Assembly (NCBI GenBank): GCA_005885015.1
Contig: VAYG01000139.1
Span: forward strand, 8,497 to 22,516
Direction: 5' to 3'
DNA: 14,020 nt
Source: Actinomycetota bacterium
GTDB lineage: Bacteria; Actinomycetota; UBA4738
Shown here: positions 7,435 through 13,845 of the stretch, piece by piece
Numbering within the stretch: the first letter of the stretch is position 1
Layout of the letters: every line of letters starts with the position of its first letter
Made by a program: the position numbers and the translations under genes
Notes under the pieces: model-generated
Told to the model about the DNA's origin: nothing
Seen by the model: the letters and a program-made list of their open reading frames with translations, nothing else
Database searches by the model: none

Positions 7435-8044
7435 GTGTTCTTCGGACGAGGGGCCCGGTTCGCCGACCGCGAGGACGCGGGCGTCCGGCTGGCCGAATCG
7501 TTGGCCGATCTCGCCGGCGAGGACGTGGTCGTGCTCGGCATCCCGCGGGGCGGCGTGGAGGTCGCCGCGGTGGTGGCACGGGCATTGGGGGCCCCGCTCG
7601 ACGTCGTCATCCCCCGGAAGCTCGGGGCCCCGGGCAACCCCGAGCTCGGTCTCGGCGCCGTGGCCGAGGACGTCGAGGTGATACCTGAGGCAGGAGGTGG
7701 CGGCGCAGCAGGAGGAGATCCGGCGGCGCGCCGCGGCGTATCGCCAGGACCGTCCGCCGGTGCCCCTGGAGGGGCGGATCGCCGTCGTGATCGACGACGG
7801 GGTGGCCACAGGAGGGACGGCCGTGGCGGCCCTTCGATGGGCCCGGGCCCGCGGCGCCTCGAAGGTGATCCTGGCGGTCCCCGTGGCCCCGGCCGAGGCG
7901 GTCGCCCGGCTGGAACGCGAGGCCGACGAGGTCCGCGTCCTGGCCACACCCGAACCCTTCTACGCGGTCGGGCAGTGGTACGAGTCCTTCGACCAGGTCT
8001 CCGACGACCGGGTCGTCGAGCTCCTGTCCGGCGCACGGCCGTGA
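7435..8044 (+). pseudogene. Phosphoribosyltransferase-domain protein, frame broken in the middle
   Basis: Stand-alone type I phosphoribosyltransferase of the family with GIPRGGVEVA near the N-terminus (residues 35-44). The first frame covers VVIPRKLGAPGNPELGLGAVAEDVEVI (two conserved family blocks) up to about 7683. The second frame picks up at YLRQEVAAQQEEI (from 7682) and holds the PRPP loop VVIDDGVATGGT (7784-7819), then the TPEPFYAVGQWYESFDQVSD block and a TGA at 8042-8044. Family members have about 15-20 residues between the joined blocks, so a short segment is missing and the frame shifts. The upstream in-frame codon in the second frame is a stop at 7679-7681. GTG 7435 is preceded by GAGGAGG at 7416-7422. 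The stop overlaps the next ATG (TGATG). The substrate is unknown; in other bacteria this domain is often fused to hydrolases. Confidence 0.78.
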
Positions 8045-8400
8045 TGATCCTGGCGGCGGCGTCGTCGTTCCACCAGCCCGCTGCGCCTCCGGTCGCGATC
8101 CCAGAGATCGTGATCGGGAGCCTCCTCGCGCTCCTCGGCCTCCGGTCGCTCGTGAAGTGGCTCCGGATGGAGTTCCTCGCCGAGTCATGGCGGGAGCAGG
8201 TCCTGTACGCCCTGCACGTGTCGGCCCGGGTCGGGCTGTGGTTCGCCTTCGCCGGGTTCTTCTTCGGCCTGGCCCTGGTCGAGGACCCGGCGCGGTTCGG
8301 CTGGTACCTCCTGGTGCCGATAGGGCTGGCCGGTGTCCAGCTGGTCACGGCCGTGGTGCTCGGGCAGGGCGTGTCGAGCGACGTGGGCGGGAATGGCTGA
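8044..8400 (+). CDS. Small integral membrane protein of unknown function
   Basis: A 118-residue protein with three predicted membrane segments at about residues 20-36, 62-79 and 86-108, and a charged amphipathic stretch (about 37-58) between the first two. I do not recognise a named family. The ATG at 8044 overlaps the phosphoribosyltransferase stop as TGATG, implying coupled translation; a GTG at 8041 is an alternative start. Because of the break in the upstream gene, its frame is continuous with the N-terminal half of the phosphoribosyltransferase, giving a false fused frame from 7435 or earlier to 8400. The membrane location is clear; a job shared with its operon neighbours cannot be stated. 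Confidence 0.7.
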   Translation: MILAAASSFHQPAAPPVAIPEIVIGSLLALLGLRSLVKWLRMEFLAESWREQVLYALHVSARVGLWFAFAGFFFGLALVEDPARFGWYLLVPIGLAGVQLVTAVVLGQGVSSDVGGNG

Positions 8401-8513
8401 TCGATGCCGGGCCCACTCTCCAAGGGTCCGATAGCATGTTCGGGCCGCTCTCGGGGAGGGCGGCGGGCGTGGAATCGTAGCGTCGTCTCTGGAACCGCGA
8501 GGGGAGCGCGTCC

Positions 8514-9329
8514 GTGTACCGATGGTGGGTGTTCGTCCATCTGATCGGTGTGTTCGCGTTCCTGGCGACGCACGGTGTCTCGATGGGCGTGCTGTTCCGC
8601 CTGCGCGGTGAACGGGATCCCCATCGCATCAACGAGCTGCTCCAGCTGTCCTCGTCCTCCATCCAGGCCTTCTACGTCGCCCTGGGGGTTCTCCTCCTCG
8701 GCGGGATCACCGCGGGGTTCCTCGGGCACTGGTGGTCCCAGGCCTGGATCTGGGTGGCCATCGGATTCCTGGTGGTGGTCACCATGGCCATGTACGCGAT
8801 GGCCAGGCCGTATTACCAGCGGGTGGGCTTCGTGGCCCGGGCCATGGCCGGCGGGTCCCAGGCCGTGAGCGAAGAGCAGCTCGAGGAGATCCTGCGCGGA
8901 CCACGACCCCTGGTCGTGGCCGGGATCGGGATCGCCGGCCTGGTGGCCATCCTCTATCTGATGATGTTCAAGCCGAGCTTCGGAGCCTCCAGCGGAACGA
9001 GCGCCGTCCCATCCGCGCCGAGCGCGACCGTCGAGGTGACCGCGAAGAACATCAAGTTCGACCGCACCACGTTGCAGGCATTGGCCAACCAGGCGATCAC
9101 CATCGTCTTCCACAACGCCGATCCGGGGATCCTCCACAACGTGGCCATCTACTCGGACAGCTCCGCCAAGCAGTCGTTGTTCGTCGGGTCCACCTTCAAC
9201 GGCCCCAAGACCGAGACCTATCACGTGCCCGCCTTGAGCCCGGGCACGTTCTACTTCCGGTGCGACGTTCATCACCAGATGAACGGCACGTTCGTCGTGG
9301 TGGCCGGCTCACCGTCTCCCGGCGGCTGA
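8514..9329 (+). CDS. Four-helix membrane domain fused to a C-terminal cupredoxin
   Basis: A 271-residue protein. Residues 1-155 form a DUF2269-like membrane domain with four segments (about 5-22, 52-71, 76-96, 132-152). After a Ser/Ala/Pro linker (158-171), residues 172-265 form a plastocyanin-like domain. Type 1 copper ligands are visible: His208 in ILHNVAIY, and Cys250, His253 and Met256 in FRCDVHHQMNG, giving the usual C-x2-H-x2-M arrangement. It should be an inner-membrane protein with a copper electron carrier, most likely outside the cytoplasm; the topology is inferred. GTG 8514 is supported by GAGGGGAG (about 8499-8506). The stop is 13 bases before the UspA-Rieske-reductase gene, so co-transcription is likely. 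Both domains look complete. The electron donor and acceptor are unknown. Confidence 0.82.
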   Translation: MYRWWVFVHLIGVFAFLATHGVSMGVLFRLRGERDPHRINELLQLSSSSIQAFYVALGVLLLGGITAGFLGHWWSQAWIWVAIGFLVVVTMAMYAMARPYYQRVGFVARAMAGGSQAVSEEQLEEILRGPRPLVVAGIGIAGLVAILYLMMFKPSFGASSGTSAVPSAPSATVEVTAKNIKFDRTTLQALANQAITIVFHNADPGILHNVAIYSDSSAKQSLFVGSTFNGPKTETYHVPALSPGTFYFRCDVHHQMNGTFVVVAGSPSPGG

Positions 9330-9342
9330 TCAGGGGCGCGGC

Positions 9343-11667
9343 GTGGGATATCGCACCATCGTCGTGGGGACCGACGGATCGATCACGGCCACCACGGCGC
9401 GCGATGCGGCCATCGCCCTGGCGAAGCGGCTCCGGGCTCGCCTGGTCGTGGTGTGCGCGTACGGTCCGCCGCTGCTGACCCGGCCCATGGCCGAGAGTCT
9501 GGTCGACCGGTCGCTGGAGGCGGCGGGGCGGGCCGGTGTGGAGGCGGAGGGGGAGCTGTCCCAACGCGACCCGGCCGATCTCATCCTCGAGGCCACCGAG
9601 CGACACGAGGCCGACCTCGTCGTGGTCGGCAACAAGGGCATGGGGGAGGCCCGGCGGTTCCGGCTGGGGAGCGTCCCGGATCGTGTGGCCCACTTCGCCT
9701 CCTGTGACCTGCTCATCGTCGACACCGCCCGCTACGAGTCCGCGAAGGGACGCTCCCAGCGCGTGTACAAGCGGATCGTCACCGGGACGGACGGATCGCC
9801 GACGGCCTCGGAAGCGACGCGAAAGGCGTTCGAGCTGGCCATGCTGGTTCGCGCCGAGGTGACGCTGGTCTACGTGGGCGATCCCATCGTCGGGGCGATC
9901 GCCCTGGAGGAGACGGCGGCGGGAAGGCCCCAGGGAGTGAAGGTACAGACCCGCCTGGCCGAGGGCGACCCGGCCGATCAGCTGTGCGAGATCGCCGAGG
10001 CCGAGGGAGCCGAGCTGATCGTGGTGGGGAACAAGGGCATGTCCGGAGCCCGCCGGTTCCTCCTCGGATCGGTCCCCAACAAGGTCGCGCACTACGCGGC
10101 CACGGACGTGCTGATCGCCAAGACCGTCGATCGAACCCTCGAGGAGATCGCCACCGGCCACGGCGCGGTCGTGGACGTGGACGGGCACCGGCTCGCCGTG
10201 TACCGGGACGAGCAGGGACTGTTCCACGCGCTCGTTCCCAAGTGCACGCACATGGGATGCATGGTCGACTGGAACGACGCCGACCAGACGTGGGACTGTC
10301 CCTGCCACGGCTCGCGGTTCGACGTGGGCGGCGAGGTGGTCCGAGGCCCCGCGGCCCGCCCGCTGGCGCCGGCCGAGGTCGGGAAGGGGCGGGACGCCCC
10401 CCGGACGGCGGCGGGCGACGGAGCATCGAGCCGCCCTGGCCGGAGCGAGGGACGGTTCGTGATCGTCGGGGCCAGCCTGGCCGGGGCCACCGCGGCCGCC
10501 ACCCTCCGGAAAGAGGGCTTCGACGGCTCCGTGACGCTCATCGGGGCCGAACCGCATCCGCCTTACGAACGGCCCCCCCTGTCGAAGTCCTTCCTCCGGG
10601 GGGAGACGCCGTTCGAGGACGCCCTGGTCGAGCCGGAGGCCTTCTACCGGAGCAACGGCGTCGAGGTCCGGCTGGGATCGGTCGCCACCGGACTGGACCT
10701 CGCCCGGAAGCTGGTGCGGCTGGAGGAGGGCGACCCCGTGCCCTTCGACCGGCTGCTGATCGCCACGGGCGCGCGGAACCGGCGGTTCCCCATCCCCGGC
10801 CTCGAACTCCCGGGGATCTTCAGCCTCCGGACCGTCGACGACGCCCTGCGGATTCGGGAGCAGATGATGCCGAACCGGCGGGCCGTGCTGGGGGGGATCG
10901 CCTCCCTGCGCCAGCGGGGAGTCGAGGTGGCGGTCGTCGACGGCGGACAGGTTCCCCTGGAGCGGGTCCTCGGCGACCGGGTCGGGGGCGTCCTGGAGGG
11001 CGTCCACCGGGAGCACGGCGTGCGGATGGTGTTCGGTGACCGGGTGGCGGCGTTCGAGGGCTCCGGACGGGTCGAACGCGTGGTGACGGCGGGCGGCACG
11101 TCGATCGAGTGCGACTTCGCGGTCCTCGGGCTCGGAGTGGAACCGGTCGTCGATTGGCTCCAGGAGTCGGGCGTGGACCTGGACGACGGCGTCGCCGTCG
11201 ACGAGCTCTGTCGTTCGAGCGCCAAGGGTGTGTTCGCCGCCGGGGACGTCGCCAATCACGCCCACCCGGTGTTCGGGCGGCGGGTTCGCGTCGAACACTG
11301 GCAGAACGCCATCGACCACGGCCGGGCCGCGGCCCTGAGCATGATGGGCAAGGGAACGCCCTATCGCGAGATCCACTGGTTCTGGTCCGACCAGTACGAC
11401 CAGAACCTCCAGTACGCCGGATTCCACCGGGACTGGGACGACCTCGTGATCCGGGGAAGCCTGGAGGCCCGCGACTTCTCCGCCTTCTACATGAAGGGTG
11501 GAGTCGTCCAGGCGGTGGTGGCGCTGAACCGGGGAGACGACGTCCGGGACGCCACCCCGCTCATCGCGGCCGCGATCCCGGTGGACCGCGAGCGGCTGGC
11601 CGACGAGGGCATCGGCCTCTCCACCCTTACTCCCGCCCACGCGGCGGACCGCTCGGCGGCCCGGTAG
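9343..11667 (+). CDS. Four-domain UspA-UspA-Rieske-FAD reductase fusion
   Basis: A 774-residue cytoplasmic protein. Two universal stress domains (about 2-130 and 143-262) each keep the ATP-binding pattern G-x2-G-x9-G-S (GNKG at 96-99 and 229-232). A Rieske domain (about 263-343) has CTHMGC and CPCHGS. Ligands are Cys301, His303, Cys319 and His322, with Cys306 and Cys321 as the likely disulfide, as in bc1-type Rieske proteins. After a hydrophilic linker (344-370) comes an FAD-dependent pyridine nucleotide reductase of the ferredoxin-reductase type. It shows VIVGASLAG (373-381), PYERPPLSK, LLIATGARNRRFPIPG, GVFAAGDVA (629-637) and the HWFWSDQYDQNLQYAG C-terminal domain. The NAD-binding GxGxxG segment expected after RRAVL (512-516) is missing; the sequence jumps in frame to IASLRQRGVEV, a loss of about nine to twelve residues. 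GTG 9343 follows AGGGGC. The cNMP-binding gene follows after 18 bases. The architecture is seen; electron transfer tuned by nucleotide binding is inference. Confidence 0.9.
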   Translation: MGYRTIVVGTDGSITATTARDAAIALAKRLRARLVVVCAYGPPLLTRPMAESLVDRSLEAAGRAGVEAEGELSQRDPADLILEATERHEADLVVVGNKGMGEARRFRLGSVPDRVAHFASCDLLIVDTARYESAKGRSQRVYKRIVTGTDGSPTASEATRKAFELAMLVRAEVTLVYVGDPIVGAIALEETAAGRPQGVKVQTRLAEGDPADQLCEIAEAEGAELIVVGNKGMSGARRFLLGSVPNKVAHYAATDVLIAKTVDRTLEEIATGHGAVVDVDGHRLAVYRDEQGLFHALVPKCTHMGCMVDWNDADQTWDCPCHGSRFDVGGEVVRGPAARPLAPAEVGKGRDAPRTAAGDGASSRPGRSEGRFVIVGASLAGATAAATLRKEGFDGSVTLIGAEPHPPYERPPLSKSFLRGETPFEDALVEPEAFYRSNGVEVRLGSVATGLDLARKLVRLEEGDPVPFDRLLIATGARNRRFPIPGLELPGIFSLRTVDDALRIREQMMPNRRAVLGGIASLRQRGVEVAVVDGGQVPLERVLGDRVGGVLEGVHREHGVRMVFGDRVAAFEGSGRVERVVTAGGTSIECDFAVLGLGVEPVVDWLQESGVDLDDGVAVDELCRSSAKGVFAAGDVANHAHPVFGRRVRVEHWQNAIDHGRAAALSMMGKGTPYREIHWFWSDQYDQNLQYAGFHRDWDDLVIRGSLEARDFSAFYMKGGVVQAVVALNRGDDVRDATPLIAAAIPVDRERLADEGIGLSTLTPAHAADRSAAR

Positions 11668-11685
11668 CGGGGACCGGCGCCCTGG

Positions 11686-12207
11686 TTGGACAGGCAACTG
11701 GCCCATGGCCCACCATCTGAGCGAGCAATCGGAGCCCTGGAGCGCGACCTGACCGAGGAGCTGGCGCCGGAGATCGAAGCCCTGCGGGGCGTCCCCTTCT
11801 TCGAGGACCTCACCCCCGAGGATCTCCGGCGCATCGCGACGATCGGCGAGCGCCGGACCTTCGGCGCGGGCGAACCGATCGTCACCAAGGACTCCGTCGG
11901 AGGCGGCCTGTACGTCATCCTCTCGGGGACGGCGACGGTGGAGGCGGGTGGGAAGGTCCACCGTCTGGGCCCGGGCCAGTTCTTCGGGGAGATGGCCCTG
12001 CTGGCCCGGCGTCCTCGGTCCGCCACCGTGACCGCGGAGGAGACCGTCGAGGCCCTGACCCTCGAGGCGACGTACTTCAGACCGTTCCTGATCAAGAACC
12101 CGAGCGTGGCGGTGACCATCCTGGAAGGCGTGGCCGAGCGCCTCCGGGAGGTCCAGGACCGCGTGGCCCGGGAACACGCCGGTACCGGCTCGGGTGAGCC
12201 GAGCTGA
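11686..12207 (+). CDS. Cyclic nucleotide-binding domain protein
   Basis: A 173-residue protein with a single CRP-like cyclic nucleotide-binding domain at about residues 33-157. The region LRGVPFFEDLTPEDLRRI begins the domain. LGPGQFFGEMALL followed by RPRSATV (about 94-115) is the phosphate-binding cassette, with Glu102 and Arg111. There is no helix-turn-helix, so it is not itself a CRP-type regulator; it probably senses or is allosterically paired with another protein. The start is uncertain. The TTG at 11686 lacks a good ribosome binding site, and an ATG at 11705 lies in another frame with a stop after 15 codons. The 18-base gap after the flavoreductase fusion suggests an operon with it. 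Whether it binds cAMP or another nucleotide cannot be told. Confidence 0.82.
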   Translation: MDRQLAHGPPSERAIGALERDLTEELAPEIEALRGVPFFEDLTPEDLRRIATIGERRTFGAGEPIVTKDSVGGGLYVILSGTATVEAGGKVHRLGPGQFFGEMALLARRPRSATVTAEETVEALTLEATYFRPFLIKNPSVAVTILEGVAERLREVQDRVAREHAGTGSGEPS

Positions 12208-12249
12208 CGCCCGGGCGACGGCCGGCCGGATCGATCCGAGGGGGAGGGG

Positions 12250-12486
12250 ATGAGCGACACGGGGACCACGGCGAGCTTCGAGCGGGACATCAGGCCGCTG
12301 TTCAGGGACACGGACCGCGAGCGCATGGTGTGGGTGTTCGACCTGTGGCGATATGAGGACGTCCGGGACAACGCACAGGGCATCCTGGAGCGCCTCGAGG
12401 CCGGCGACATGCCGTGCGACGAGAGCTGGCCCCCGGAGCGAGTCGCCACATTCCGCGCGTGGATGGAGGGAGGCGCCCCTCCCTGA
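12250..12486 (+). CDS. Small conserved protein of unknown function
   Basis: A 78-residue protein with two conserved blocks: FERDIRPLFRDTDRERMVW near the N-terminus, and a C-terminal part with GDMPCDESWPP and FRAWMEGG. The pattern 'DIRPLFR...FDL..Y..V..NA..I..R...G.MPCD..WP...V..F..W...G' is one I recall from many unannotated bacterial proteins. It resembles the layout of cytochrome-like domains but has no CxxCH haem motif. The ATG at 12250 directly follows a purine run (GGGGGAGGGG). It is 42 bases after the cNMP-binding gene and may be the last gene of the redox/stress operon. No signal peptide or membrane segment is seen. Function is unknown. Confidence 0.7.
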   Translation: MSDTGTTASFERDIRPLFRDTDRERMVWVFDLWRYEDVRDNAQGILERLEAGDMPCDESWPPERVATFRAWMEGGAPP

Positions 12487-12499
12487 TCGGCCGCTCCGA

Positions 12500-12691
12500 T
12501 TAGCCGCCGCGCCGGGAGGCGGCGACGCCGCTGGCCAGGATGGCGACGCCCAGGACGATGAGCACCACGGGCCACACGTACACCGCCCGCAGGTCGAACA
12601 CGTTCAGCTGCTCGAGCAGGAAGACCACGCCGAGGACCACGAAGAGCAGCCCCGCGGCCATGGCCGTCCTGTTGTAGCTACGCGCTTCCAT
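12500..12691 (-). CDS. LiaI/LiaF-type two-helix membrane protein
   Basis: A 63-residue protein with two membrane helices (about residues 12-28 and 37-56) separated by LNVFDLRAVYVWP. This pattern is typical of the small LiaI/LiaF transmembrane-region proteins linked to cell-envelope stress. ATG 12689-12691 lies inside the end of the upstream LiaF-like gene (14-base overlap) and is preceded by AGGTGA, so translation is probably coupled. It is the last gene of the minus-strand operon and converges on the small protein ending at 12486. The sequence is complete. Confidence 0.75.
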   Translation of the reverse strand: MEARSYNRTAMAAGLLFVVLGVVFLLEQLNVFDLRAVYVWPVVLIVLGVAILASGVAASRRGG

Positions 12692-13403
12692 CCAGCGTCA
12701 CCTGACCCAAGCCGACGGAGAGTTCGAGGACGAGGCGAGCGACTCCGCTCGGAGCCCCCGCATTGGGCTCCCGGCTGAGTCGAACCTCGGCGTCGAACCC
12801 CGAGTTCTCCCTGCCGAACAGCGAGACCTGACCGAGGCCGGACCGCCCGTGCGCCTGCACGGCCACGTTGTCGGGGATCTCGACCGTCAGCTGCCCGATC
12901 CCGACGTGCGCGTCGATCCGAGTGGTGGTTCCCTCCGGGAACGACAGCCCACGCAGATCGATGGTGAGCTGGCCGACTCCCAGCTCGTACGTGCGGTGGA
13001 GGTCGGCCAGGATGGCCGGCTGCTCTCGCCGATCGCCGACCCCGCCACTCAGCCGGATGTCGAACGTGGAGGCCGCGGCGAGGACGAGGGTGAGGACGAT
13101 CCCGATCAGCATGAGCCCTGAATGCCGGCCGGTTCGAGATCCGGCCACCAACGCCAGCCCCACCACGATTAGCGCGGCCGCCAGCACGAGGAGCGGTGAG
13201 ACGTCGATGACGTTCGTCGCCGCGAGGAGCCACACCACCCCGCCCCCGAGGAGGACCAGGCCGAGAACCAGCCGGCTGAGCGGTGGCAGCGGCCGTGGCC
13301 GCGGCTCGATCTCGCCGGGCTCGAAGGGCGACGGTGGCGGGGGACCGGCAGGTGGGGCCGGCTCGGCCGGAGACGGAGGAACCTCTGGGCCCGCCTCGTT
13401 CAC
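12678..13403 (-). CDS. LiaF-like cell-wall stress response membrane protein
   Basis: A 241-residue protein. A Pro/Glu-rich cytoplasmic tail (1-42) precedes three hydrophobic segments (about 43-62, 68-87, 94-112). A C-terminal domain with repeated short strands of the type GVGQLTIDL, GIGQLTVEI, GLGQVSLFG and GLGQVTL follows. This glycine-turn repeat is characteristic of the LiaF/DUF2154 C-terminal domain, in which LiaF proteins modulate envelope-stress two-component systems. The start is GTG 13401-13403, overlapping the pspC stop as GTGA. No cognate histidine kinase/regulator pair is in the window. The protein looks complete. Confidence 0.8.
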   Translation of the reverse strand: MNEAGPEVPPSPAEPAPPAGPPPPSPFEPGEIEPRPRPLPPLSRLVLGLVLLGGGVVWLLAATNVIDVSPLLVLAAALIVVGLALVAGSRTGRHSGLMLIGIVLTLVLAAASTFDIRLSGGVGDRREQPAILADLHRTYELGVGQLTIDLRGLSFPEGTTTRIDAHVGIGQLTVEIPDNVAVQAHGRSGLGQVSLFGRENSGFDAEVRLSREPNAGAPSGVARLVLELSVGLGQVTLDGSA

Positions 13404-13746
13404 CGGCGCGTCCCCCAGACCAGGACGGCCACCCCGATGCCGATCAACGTGATCGGTCCGACGATCTTAGCGCCGTTCCCACCAGGACGCGCCCGGCCGC
13501 GGCGGAGCTCCTGGCAACGGTCACCGGCTGCTCGCCGGGAGCCTCCACGGGGATGACCAGCCATGCCAGCCCGTAGATGATGAAACCGACCCCGCCGCCG
13601 ATGGCCAGGACCACGAACGCCACGCGGAGGAGGATGGGGTCGACCCCGGCGTAGTGCCCGAGCCCGCCGCAGACGCCGGCGATCACGCGATCGTCCCTGC
13701 TCCGGTGGAGGATCCGGGACGAGGACGACGGCGTGGGCTCCGTCAC
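13400..13746 (-). pseudogene. PspC-domain membrane protein, frame broken before its last helix
   Basis: The PspC domain is clear: DRVIAGVCGGLGHYAGVDP (residues 19-37) followed by a membrane helix ending YGLAWLVIPVE (58-68). After GRVLVGTAL the first frame ends with an unrelated tail at 13444. In another frame KIVGPITLIGIGVAVLVWG gives the expected last helix, ending in a TGA at 13400-13402. That stop overlaps the LiaF-like GTG (GTGA), showing the second frame is the original C-terminus. Related proteins have roughly 20-25 residues, mostly a membrane helix, between these points, so a block is missing near 13466-13475. GTG 13744-13746 is chosen because a promoter with TTGAAC and TATCGT places the transcript start on it; a TTG at 13764 is upstream of the -10 element and less likely. 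Confidence 0.75.
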
Positions 13747-13753
13747 GGCGAGC

Positions 13754-13783
13754 ACGATAGCCAACGCGCCACCGCCGGTTCAA
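13754..13783 (-). promoter_or_regulatory. Promoter of the pspC-LiaF-LiaI operon, probably leaderless
   Basis: On the minus strand TTGAAC (13778-13783) and TATCGT (13754-13759) are separated by 18 bp, a good match to housekeeping sigma spacing. The GTG start at 13746 is seven bases after the -10 hexamer, so the message would begin at or very near the start codon. There is no Shine-Dalgarno. This is the best-formed promoter in the window. Confidence 0.55.
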
Positions 13784-13845
13784 CCAGGGTTCCATACGTT
13801 TGTCCGGGAGCTCGCTCGGGAATCTCGTCCCGGGAGGTGGTTCCG

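Noticed and set aside
11705..11752. Start at ATG 11705 (MAHHLSEQS...) for the cyclic-nucleotide-binding gene.
   Set aside because: It is in another frame and stops after 15 codons. It could be a further small frame break at the N-terminus, but there is no family landmark there to show it.
9196..12177. A 993-codon open frame on the minus strand opposite the UspA-Rieske-reductase and cyclic-nucleotide-binding genes.
   Set aside because: It is a high-GC shadow: its composition is low-complexity (runs rich in Arg, Gly, Asp, Pro), it shows no domain, and the plus strand carries clear conserved motifs throughout.
12503..12523. GCCGCC...GGCGGC inverted repeat at the convergent end of the LiaI-like gene, considered as a bidirectional terminator.
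   Set aside because: It lies within codons for the Arg/Gly-rich C-terminus and is the type of short GC stem expected by chance; there is no T-tract.
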